DNA of 52,849 bases, taken from NCBI GenBank assembly GCA_964649195.1, contig CAZYPK010000015.1, forward strand, positions 1 through 52,849. The letters are read 5' to 3'. The notes beneath the pieces are model-generated. The model was not told the DNA's origin. It made no database searches and saw nothing but the letters and a program-made list of their open reading frames with translations. This document shows, piece by piece, positions 7,401 to 13,559 of this stretch. The position numbers and the translations under genes are program-made. Position 1 is the stretch's first letter, and each line of letters opens with the position of its first letter. Source of the stretch: JTS-RE9 sp964649195 (GTDB lineage Bacteria; Planctomycetota; Phycisphaerae; Phycisphaerales; Phycisphaeraceae).

Positions 7401-9149
7401 ATGCGAAACACGCTCACCCTCATCGGCACCGGATGCCTCATCGCCTTCACCTTCGCCGCAGGATGCGCCGGCCCGCTTTCGCGCACGCTCGAACAGGAGC
7501 TGCACGAGCAGCTTGTCCTCTCCCAGCGGGCCTACCGCGAAGCCATCGCCGCCGGCCCGGTGATTGAGATGACGCGACCGGACAGCCAGGTCGAAAAATT
7601 CCTCGTGGAAAAGAAGCTTCTGGAACAGACCGATCGGCTGGGCGGGCCGACCTCCTATCAGGGGGTCGAACTGGAGACCGGCCGCGATCTGCTGGGTGAC
7701 ACCAAAACGAAGTCGGTGTCGATGACGCTGCAACGCGCCATCGAGCTGGCGGTGCGGAACAACCTGGATGTGAAGCTCGCCCAGATCATCCCCGCCATCA
7801 GCGACACGCAGGTGACGCAGGCCGAGGCGGTCTTCGATGCCACCATTTTCTCCAACTTCAGCTTCCAATACCTCGACACCCCGCAGCCCCCGCCGGCCGC
7901 CGGCCTCGACGCCTTCGGCTCCGTGCAGCAGCAGACCATCGGCTTCGAAACCGGCATCCGCAAACTGCTCTCCACCGGCGGACAACTGACCGTCTCCACC
8001 GGCTTCAACCGCAACGAACGCTCGCCTTCCTTCTTCGCCGTCAACAGCTACTACGACTCCGATGTGCTCGTCGGCATCACCCAGCCCCTGCTGCGAAACT
8101 TCGGCTCCGATGTGACCCGCTCGCAGATCATGCTCTCCGAATCCGCCCGCGAGTCCGCCGTCGAAGACCTTCGCGCCCAGATGCTCGCCGTCGTCGGCAA
8201 CGTCGAGCAGTCCTACTGGCAGCTTGTCTTCGCCCGCCAGCAGCTCTACGTGCAGCATCGCCTCTACTACAAGACGATCGACCTGCGAAAGATCATCGAG
8301 AAGCGTCTGATTCAGGACGCCCGCATCGACGCCTACACCGACGCCCTGTCGCGCGAGGAGCTTCGCCGGGCTGATCTGATCCGCGCCCGCGCCGCGGTCC
8401 GCGAAGCATCGGACGCCCTCAAGCAACTCATCTACGACAACGATCTGCCCCTCTCCGCCGAAACGCTGATCAACCCGCTCGAAGCGCCGCCCGATCTGGC
8501 GATGTCCTACAGCCTGCTCGATTCGGTGAGCACGGCATTGCAGAAGCGGCCCGAGCTTCGCCGGGCTTTGCTGGAAATCAAGGATGCCTCGATCCGCGAG
8601 CGCGTGGCGGACAACCAGCGGCTGCCGCAGCTTGATGTGGCGCTTTCGACCCGCTTCAACGGCGTGGGGCTCAGCAGCGTCGGCTCCTCCTATGAGGCAT
8701 TGGAGGATGGCAAGTTCATCGATTACATCGCCGGGCTGAACTTTGAAATGCCCATCGGCAACCGAGGCCCCGAAGCGGCGCTCGAACAGCGCCGTCTCGA
8801 GCGCAGGGCGACGGTGGTCAACTATCGCCGCACCGCCCAGCAGGTGGTCAAGGATGTGAAGGACACGATGCGGGCGCTGGACACGTCCTACGAAGTCATC
8901 GGCGCCGCCCGGTCGGCCCGCCGCGCCGCGGCCGAGCGTTTGCGCGTGCTGCTGGCGCAGGATGAACTGACCCCCGACTTCGTTGACCTGATGCTGCGCG
9001 CCCAGGAGACCCTGGCCAATGCGGAAATCCAGGAGATCCAGGCCATGGCCGCCTACAACACCGCCATCGCCCGCTACTACCAGGCCATCGGCACGCTGCT
9101 CGAACGCAACGGCATCGAGTTCGGCGAAGTGACGGACAAGAAGGATTGA
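7401..9149 (+). CDS. TolC-like outer membrane channel lipoprotein
   Basis: A 582-residue protein with an N-terminal lipoprotein signal (lipobox ending FAAGC, about residue 18) and two outer-membrane-efflux (TolC/OEP) repeats. Signature features are LQRAIELAVRNNLDVKLAQ, a beta-barrel section rich in aromatic residues (STGFNRNERSPSFFAVNSYY), and long alpha-helical segments with repeated heptads (RLIQDARIDAYTDALSREEL; QAMAAYNTAIARYYQAIGTL). Such proteins trimerise to form the exit duct of tripartite efflux pumps or type I secretion. No membrane-fusion protein or pump gene is adjacent, so the partner is unknown. ATG 7401 is chosen because it begins the signal peptide; the upstream in-frame stretch is repeat-encoded. 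No good ribosome-binding site is visible before this ATG. Confidence 0.85.
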   Translation: MRNTLTLIGTGCLIAFTFAAGCAGPLSRTLEQELHEQLVLSQRAYREAIAAGPVIEMTRPDSQVEKFLVEKKLLEQTDRLGGPTSYQGVELETGRDLLGDTKTKSVSMTLQRAIELAVRNNLDVKLAQIIPAISDTQVTQAEAVFDATIFSNFSFQYLDTPQPPPAAGLDAFGSVQQQTIGFETGIRKLLSTGGQLTVSTGFNRNERSPSFFAVNSYYDSDVLVGITQPLLRNFGSDVTRSQIMLSESARESAVEDLRAQMLAVVGNVEQSYWQLVFARQQLYVQHRLYYKTIDLRKIIEKRLIQDARIDAYTDALSREELRRADLIRARAAVREASDALKQLIYDNDLPLSAETLINPLEAPPDLAMSYSLLDSVSTALQKRPELRRALLEIKDASIRERVADNQRLPQLDVALSTRFNGVGLSSVGSSYEALEDGKFIDYIAGLNFEMPIGNRGPEAALEQRRLERRATVVNYRRTAQQVVKDVKDTMRALDTSYEVIGAARSARRAAAERLRVLLAQDELTPDFVDLMLRAQETLANAEIQEIQAMAAYNTAIARYYQAIGTLLERNGIEFGEVTDKKD

Positions 9150-9159
9150 GCGGCGATGA

Positions 9160-9352
9160 ACAACATGAAAGCAGGAAATCAGGAAAACATGAAATGGGGT
9201 AGTGGCTCAGTTTGAATCCGGGCGAATCCGGGGTGGCTGGGGCTGAGTCCGCGAAGCCCCGGCCCGATGAAACAGCAAGCCATCCCCTGCACGAACGGCA
9301 CCCCGCCTAAAATTTCCTGCTTTCATGTTTTCCTGATTTCCTGCTTTTCCTT
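9160..9352. repeat. Composite repeat: TTTCCTGC array arms flanking a half copy of family 3
   Basis: GAAAGCAGGAAATCAGGAAA (9169-9188) faces its reverse-complement words at about 9315-9351. Between them sits one arm of the family 3 repeat (about 9199-9281: TAGTGGCTCAGTTTGAATCC, then GGTGGCTGGGGCTGAGTCCG, then AAGCCCCGGCCCGATGAAAC). That arm matches, inverted, the right half of the family 3 copy at 12066-12196. The right array arm runs up to the ATG of the following gene. Confidence 0.8.
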
Positions 9353-9359
9353 GCTCCTC

Positions 9360-10061
9360 ATGGCCGACTCCGACGACAAGAAGAAGAAACGTCGCAAAAA
9401 GCCCGCGCCGGGCCGGCGATCATTCTTCCGACAACTCTTCCTCCAAGGCCTGGACAAGGTCGAGGAGGCCGGCAAAAAAATCGCACAGCAGGTGTCGGCC
9501 TACGTCGAGCCGCCCAAGCCCGCCTACATGCCTTACGATCCGGGCCAGTGGCATGGCTGGGATTCGACGGGGCTGCGCATCCTCCGGCCGCCAGGCGCGC
9601 TGCCCGCGCCAGGGTTCAACGAAACTTGCAGCCGGTGCGGCGACTGTGTGCGGGCCTGTCCCGCCCAGGCGATTCGATTGGAGGAATCCACCGCCGGCGG
9701 CCTGCCTCACCTGATCGCCCGCGAGTCGCCCTGCGTCGTCTGCACCGATCTCTCCTGCATGGAGGCCTGCCCGACCGGGGCCCTGCGAAAGCTCGACAGC
9801 CGCGATCAGATTCAGATGGGCTACGCCATCACCGATCAGAGCCGCTGTCTGCGCGGCGGCGGGTACGCGATCTACGACGAACCCACCTCCCTCACCGGCG
9901 AGGACTGCCGGCTTTGCGTCACCCAATGCCCGATGGGGTCCGACGCCCTGGCCATCGACCATCACGGCTGCATCGAAGTCCGCCACGGCTGCATCGGCTG
10001 CGGCGTCTGCGAGCAGGTCTGCCCCACCGAGTCGGCCAGCATCTGGGTCGAACCGTGGTAG
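9360..10061 (+). CDS. Polyferredoxin-type iron-sulfur protein (NapG/MauM-like)
   Basis: A 233-residue protein with a basic N-terminus (DDKKKKRRKKPAPGRRSFFR), no obvious membrane helix, and four cysteine clusters: CSRCGDCVRACP, CVVCTDLSCMEACP, CRLCVTQCP and CIGCGVCEQVCP. These should ligate up to four [4Fe-4S] centres, as in NapG/MauM/NapH-associated electron-transfer proteins. The electron donor and acceptor are not identifiable from the neighbours (gcvH and a rhodanese lipoprotein follow). The ATG at 9360 sits directly after a repeat arm and has no visible ribosome-binding site. Specific assignment to a nitrate or amine dehydrogenase pathway is not supported, because no such genes are nearby. 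Confidence 0.8.
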   Translation: MADSDDKKKKRRKKPAPGRRSFFRQLFLQGLDKVEEAGKKIAQQVSAYVEPPKPAYMPYDPGQWHGWDSTGLRILRPPGALPAPGFNETCSRCGDCVRACPAQAIRLEESTAGGLPHLIARESPCVVCTDLSCMEACPTGALRKLDSRDQIQMGYAITDQSRCLRGGGYAIYDEPTSLTGEDCRLCVTQCPMGSDALAIDHHGCIEVRHGCIGCGVCEQVCPTESASIWVEPW

Positions 10062-10063
10062 GA

Positions 10064-10308
10064 AAATCACAAACTCCAAATCGCAAATCACAAACAAGCT
10101 CCAATTCACAAATCCCAAGCCGGTGGAGCCGGAAACCTCAAATCACAAACACCAAACCACAAACAAAGCCAAACAATACGAACCAGGACAAAGCATAAGC
10201 CATGAGTCCGAGTCAGACTTCCTGCATTCATTTCCGCCTTGCTTCCGCCTTGCTTCTGCTTCCGTTGGAGCTTGTTTGTGATTTGAAGTCTGTCATTTGT
10301 GATTTCCC
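10064..10308. repeat. Inverted array of CACAAAC/CAAATC words
   Basis: The left arm at about 10066-10180 is a run of A/C-rich words (AAATCACAAACTCCAAATCG and similar). The right arm (about 10267-10306, GAGCTTGTTTGTGATTTGAA and onward) is its reverse complement. It fills the gap between the polyferredoxin gene and gcvH. No gene is seen in it; the frame running through it is repeat-encoded. Confidence 0.8.
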
Positions 10309-10369
10309 TTCATTCTCGTCTATCATCCCACCTTGTCACCCCCCGGTCCCCGACCCCCGGAGTCCCCGC

Positions 10370-10744
10370 ATGGCATCGCCCGCTGATCGTCGCTACCTCG
10401 AATCCCACGAATGGCACAAGCCCGAAGGCGATCTGGTCGCCGTCGGCATCAGCCAGTTCGCCGTCGATGAACTGACCGACATCACCTATGTCGATATCAA
10501 AAAGCAGTCCGGCCCCATCAAGGCCGGCCAGCCCCTGGGTGAAATCGAGTCGGTCAAAGCCACCAGCGACATCTACTGCGGCATCGATGGCGAGGTCGTC
10601 GAAATCAACCAGGCGGTCATCGATGACCCAAGCCTGATCAACAAGGACCCCTACGGCCAGGGCTGGCTCATCAAGGTAAAACCCGACGATGCTTCGCAGT
10701 TGGAGAAGCTGCTGGCTTCGGATCAATATGATCAGGGCAAATGA
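10370..10744 (+). CDS. gcvH: Glycine cleavage system H protein
   Basis: A 124-residue lipoyl carrier protein. It shuttles the aminomethyl group between the P, T and L proteins of glycine cleavage. The lipoylated residue is Lys63 in IESVKATSD. YLESHEWHKPEGD at the start, VGISQFAVDELTDITYV and INKDPYGQGWLIKVKP are family motifs, and length and domain are complete. ATG 10370 is chosen because the homologous region begins there and CCGGAG lies about 7 bases upstream. Genes gcvP and gcvT are not adjacent. A lipoate-binding sulfur-metabolism paralogue is a weak alternative, prompted only by the neighbouring rhodanese and ferredoxin; the motifs fit ordinary GcvH. Confidence 0.92.
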   Translation: MASPADRRYLESHEWHKPEGDLVAVGISQFAVDELTDITYVDIKKQSGPIKAGQPLGEIESVKATSDIYCGIDGEVVEINQAVIDDPSLINKDPYGQGWLIKVKPDDASQLEKLLASDQYDQGK

Positions 10745-10885
10745 AAAGCCGGGGGAGCATAAAGAGCCGGAAGAGCATGAAGAGTAAGAGGTGTTTCCCT
10801 TCTTTCGCTCTTACCGCTCTTTCTGCTCTTATGGCTCCTCCCGCTCCTCCCGCTCTTATGGCTCCTCCCGCTCCTCCCGCTTCTT
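10745..10885. repeat. Inverted array of GAAGAGC words with CTCCTCCCG tandem
   Basis: GGGGGAGCATAAAGAGCCGG (10751-10770) and the following AGAGC-rich words (to about 10790) face CGCTCTTACCGCTCTTTCTG (10807-10826) and several GCTCCTCCC units (about 10832-10880). The array lies between convergent gcvH and the rhodanese gene, and the last part overlaps the rhodanese 3' end. A bidirectional terminator role is possible but unproven; there is no long T run. Confidence 0.75.
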
Positions 10886-11281
10886 CCAATCCATATAACC
10901 GCCGCCGTAGCTGAAGACGTTGTAGATGCCGCCGGCGATGAGCTTTTTCGCGGCCAGATCGGCGTACAGGCCGGTGAAGCTTTCGTGATAGCAGACGATC
11001 TTGTCCGCGTTGCGGAACCGGCTGTCGCTCACATGCAGTTCGCCCAGCGGAATGTTGATGGCGCCGGGCAGGTGGCCCGCCTCGTACTGCGCCCGGTTGC
11101 GGGTATCGACCAGCGCCAGGGGCCGCTTGTCGGTGGCGGCGGCGATCCATTCCTTGAGCTGCCGATAATCCACATGCTGAAGATCCTTGTCGCTGGTGCG
11201 CGGCGCGGTGTCGCAGCCCGCAAGAAACAACAGGCAAAACGCAATGACCGGGAAAAAACCGGCTGGCCATGATGGATGCAT
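10856..11281 (-). CDS. Rhodanese-domain lipoprotein
   Basis: A 141-residue exported lipoprotein: signal peptide MHPSWPAGFFPVIAFCLLF with lipobox LAGC, then one rhodanese domain (LALVDTRNRAQYEAGHLPGA, INIPLGEL, DKIVCYHESFTG with the potential catalytic Cys, and YNVFSYGGGYMDW near the end). Rhodaneses transfer sulfane sulfur or bind other groups; the substrate is unknown. The start at 11281 is set by the signal peptide. The last residues (KKREEREEP) and the stop codon are encoded by the GCTCCTCCC repeat at 10832-10880, so the native C-terminus has probably been replaced or extended by the repeat. Confidence 0.82.
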   Translation of the reverse strand: MHPSWPAGFFPVIAFCLLFLAGCDTAPRTSDKDLQHVDYRQLKEWIAAATDKRPLALVDTRNRAQYEAGHLPGAINIPLGELHVSDSRFRNADKIVCYHESFTGLYADLAAKKLIAGGIYNVFSYGGGYMDWKKREEREEP

Positions 11282-11575
11282 GATGAGACTCCGCTGGGAA
11301 CGAGTGAAGACGACCTGCTCAGAATAGTCGATTCGGATTCGGGTGTGTAACAGGCGCGAGGCGATCAAGTGATCAGGCATCTGAGCCGATCAATGGGTTC
11401 AGAGGAGATGGATCGCCGCGGGGCGGAGGTACGGAGAAAGCGATCGGCCCACGCGGCGGATCGAACGCGAGCAAGCCCACAGGGGAGCTGATCCAGCTCA
11501 ACTGCGGGCTTGTCCCGTTTTAGGGCGTCTGCAACCTGATCCCCCAGCCGCTTGCGGCTTCGCTCTGCGGATGGC
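11282..11575. other. Non-coding gap between two lipoprotein genes
   Basis: No supported gene. The only sizeable frame (11365-11589, minus strand, 74 codons) shows no motif, overlaps the next gene in another frame and lacks a ribosome-binding site. The right part near 11282-11340 should hold the promoter and leader of the rhodanese gene, but no clear -35/-10 pair stands out. Confidence 0.4.
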
Positions 11576-12049
11576 TCAAGGCAACTCAAAACCCCCGCCG
11601 CGTTTGGGCCGGGGTTTGCCTGCCAGCGAGTCGGCCAGAACCTGGAGGAAATGTTCCTGCGTTTTGCGATCGCCGAAACGCCCGATCATCACCGCGACAG
11701 CGACTTCATCCCCGCCCATCACCCAGGCATGAATCACCGCCACCCGGTTATCCGGCAGCAAGGCTTCGGCTCGCAACGGCACGCTTGATGGCTCCGTCGT
11801 CACCGCCGAAACACCCTTCAATTCAAGCAATCCCCAGTCCGACCGCTCCACCGCACGGGTCACATCCGCCGCCAGCCTGAACGGGTCGGCTTTCCATCGC
11901 GCCACCGACGCTTCGGGGGAAACGACCTCGCCGCCGGGCAGTTCATCGGCCGCGATGAACGCCAGATCATGCGCCCGCGAGGGATAGGTTGGCAACATTT
12001 CGCAGCCGGTGGAGGTGAACAATGACAGGATGAGAATTAAGCGAAACAT
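11576..12049 (-). CDS. Small lipoprotein of unknown function
   Basis: A 157-residue protein beginning MFRLILILSLFTSTGC, a lipoprotein signal with the modified Cys at residue 16. The mature part has an alpha/beta look: ARWKADPFRLAADVTRAVER, then AEALLPDNRVAVIHAWVMGG, then DEVAVAVMIGRFGDRKTQEH. I do not recognise the family. The longer frame to 12196 is rejected because its first 49 residues come from a family 3 repeat. It is transcribed divergently from phoH, and the family 3 palindrome fills the space between them. Its function and any link to PhoH are unknown. Confidence 0.65.
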   Translation of the reverse strand: MFRLILILSLFTSTGCEMLPTYPSRAHDLAFIAADELPGGEVVSPEASVARWKADPFRLAADVTRAVERSDWGLLELKGVSAVTTEPSSVPLRAEALLPDNRVAVIHAWVMGGDEVAVAVMIGRFGDRKTQEHFLQVLADSLAGKPRPKRGGGFELP

Positions 12050-12065
12050 GGCTGAACTTTTCGGC

Positions 12066-12196
12066 AGTGGCTCAGTTTGAAATGTTCGGGTGGCTGGGGC
12101 TGAGTCTTCGACGCCCCCGGCGCCTTGCTGTTTCATCGGGCCGGGGCTTCGCGGACTCAGCCCCAGCCACCCGGATTCAAACTGAGCCACTACCAA
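12066..12196. repeat. Family 3 inverted repeat (GGCTGGGGCTGAGTC), full copy
   Basis: The left arm (GTGGCTCAGTTTGAAATGTT, then GGTGGCTGGGGCTGAGTC) faces the right arm (GACTCAGCCCCAGCCACCCG, then ATTCAAACTGAGCCACTA). The left arm is diverged (TCTTCGACGCCCCCGG against TCCGCGAAGCCCCGGCC). Related copies are at 9199-9281 (half) and 39340-39515 (full). Confidence 0.85.
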
Positions 12197-12311
12197 CTTT
12201 TCGCCTCCGGCGCAACGGCGGGGAGTCCGGGGGGAATCCGGGGGAATCCAAGGCTATAATAACGTCTTTCCCCGCGAAGCCGGGTTCCGGGCCGCAAGGA
12301 GTGTAACGCAC

Positions 12312-13391
12312 TTGGAACTGACGATCAGCCTGCCGGACGGTGACGAGCGCATCGCTTTGGTCGGGGCCGCCGAGCGAAACCTGAAGATCATCCGCGAGTC
12401 GCTGGGTGTGACGATCACCGCGCGCAACGGCGATCTGAAGCTCAGCGGCGAGAGCAACGCCGTCGGCCGCGCCGCCAACGTGCTCGAAGCCCTGGGCGAC
12501 GCCGCGCGCAGGCATCGCACCATCGAACGACAGCAACTGCTGGACCTCATCGCCAACTCCAACCGGCGCAGCTACGCACCGGCGATGATCATGGGCGGCG
12601 CGCACCCCGTCGGCTCGGCGGGGCAGGCCGGGGGCAACGGGGGGAGCGGAGGCGCCGGCGCCCCCGGGGGTTCGTTCGCCGGCAACGATGGCGGCCTTGA
12701 TGTTTACTCGCGCGGCCGGCGCGTCGCAGCCATCACCGAAGGACAGCGGCATTACCTCGACGCCATCGCCCACCACGACCTCACCTTCTGCAACGGACCC
12801 GCGGGCACCGGCAAGACCTACCTCGCCGTCGCCGCCGCCGCCGCCATGCTCAAGCGGGGCGCCGTGCGAAAGCTTGTCCTCGTCCGCCCCGCCGTCGAAG
12901 CGGGCGAAAAACTCGGCTTCCTCCCCGGCGACCTCCAGGCCAAGGTCAACCCCTACCTCCGCCCCCTGCTCGACGCCCTGCACGACATGATGGACTTCGA
13001 GCAGATTCAACGCTTCATGGCCTGCGACCTGATCGAGGTGATCCCCCTCGCCTTCATGCGCGGCCGAACGCTCAACGACGCCCTGATCATCCTCGACGAA
13101 GCCCAGAACACCACCCGCGCCCAGATGATGATGTTCCTCACCCGCCTGGGCCACGGCAGCAAGATGATCGTCACCGGCGACACCTCGCAGATCGACCTGC
13201 CCGATCCCAGGCAGAGCGGCCTCATCGATGCGGCGCGAAGGCTCCGCCGCGTCAAGGGCATCGCCATGGTCACGCTGGAACAGGCCGACATCGTGCGGCA
13301 CAACCTGGTGCAGCGGATCGTGGAGGCGTATGAGCCGAACAAGCGCGAATCGGAAGAGGGTGAGCCGCGACTCAACGAGTCGCGGACGTGA
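12312..13391 (+). CDS. phoH: PhoH-like ATPase
   Basis: A 359-residue PhoH/PhoL-type P-loop ATPase. An N-terminal region (about 1-75) precedes a Gly-rich linker (GGNGGSGGAGAPGG, about 105-120) and the ATPase domain. The Walker A motif is GPAGTGKTYLA, the Walker B motif ALIILDEAQNT, and GDTSQIDLPDP is also characteristic. The family is implicated in RNA metabolism, often next to the ybeY/ybeZ genes, which are absent here. The start is TTG at 12312 (GGAGTGTAACGCAC precedes it); no ATG suits. The last six residues (PRLNES RT region) and the TGA stop are encoded by the left hairpin of the family 1 element at 13363, so the natural C-terminus has been altered by the insertion. Confidence 0.87.
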   Translation: MELTISLPDGDERIALVGAAERNLKIIRESLGVTITARNGDLKLSGESNAVGRAANVLEALGDAARRHRTIERQQLLDLIANSNRRSYAPAMIMGGAHPVGSAGQAGGNGGSGGAGAPGGSFAGNDGGLDVYSRGRRVAAITEGQRHYLDAIAHHDLTFCNGPAGTGKTYLAVAAAAAMLKRGAVRKLVLVRPAVEAGEKLGFLPGDLQAKVNPYLRPLLDALHDMMDFEQIQRFMACDLIEVIPLAFMRGRTLNDALIILDEAQNTTRAQMMMFLTRLGHGSKMIVTGDTSQIDLPDPRQSGLIDAARRLRRVKGIAMVTLEQADIVRHNLVQRIVEAYEPNKRESEEGEPRLNESRT

Positions 13392-13540
13392 ACGACAAGA
13401 ATGGAGTGACCCTCGCGCAGCGGATCACGGGATGCGAAAACGATCGGGCACTGATCGAGGCTGAAAGAAAAAGGTGCGATGGCCACCCTTCCAGGCTGTT
13501 CACGTCCGCGACTCGTTGAGTCGCGGCTCTTATCCCGAAC
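13363..13540. repeat. Hairpin-ended element (family 1, type I), copy at phoH
   Basis: The left hairpin at 13365-13385 has stem CCGCGACTC and loop AAC; the right hairpin at 13506-13526 has stem CCGCGACTC and loop GTT. The outer flank at the right is GGCTCTTATCCCGAACTCAG, an extended terminal repeat shared with the copies at 37966 and 50402. The interior (CAGCGGATCACGGGATGCGA and AGGCTGAAAGAAAAAGGTGC) defines type I. The left end lies inside the phoH reading frame. Confidence 0.9.
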
Positions 13541-13559
13541 TCAGGCTGATCGCCGCCCT

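Noticed and set aside
13386..13500. Small open frame (NDKNGVTLAQRITGCENDRA and similar) present in all four type I elements
   Set aside because: The frame is open in each copy, but the copies are so similar that this is no evidence of coding; one copy is frameshifted after RKRC. Synonymous-site analysis over many diverged copies would be needed.
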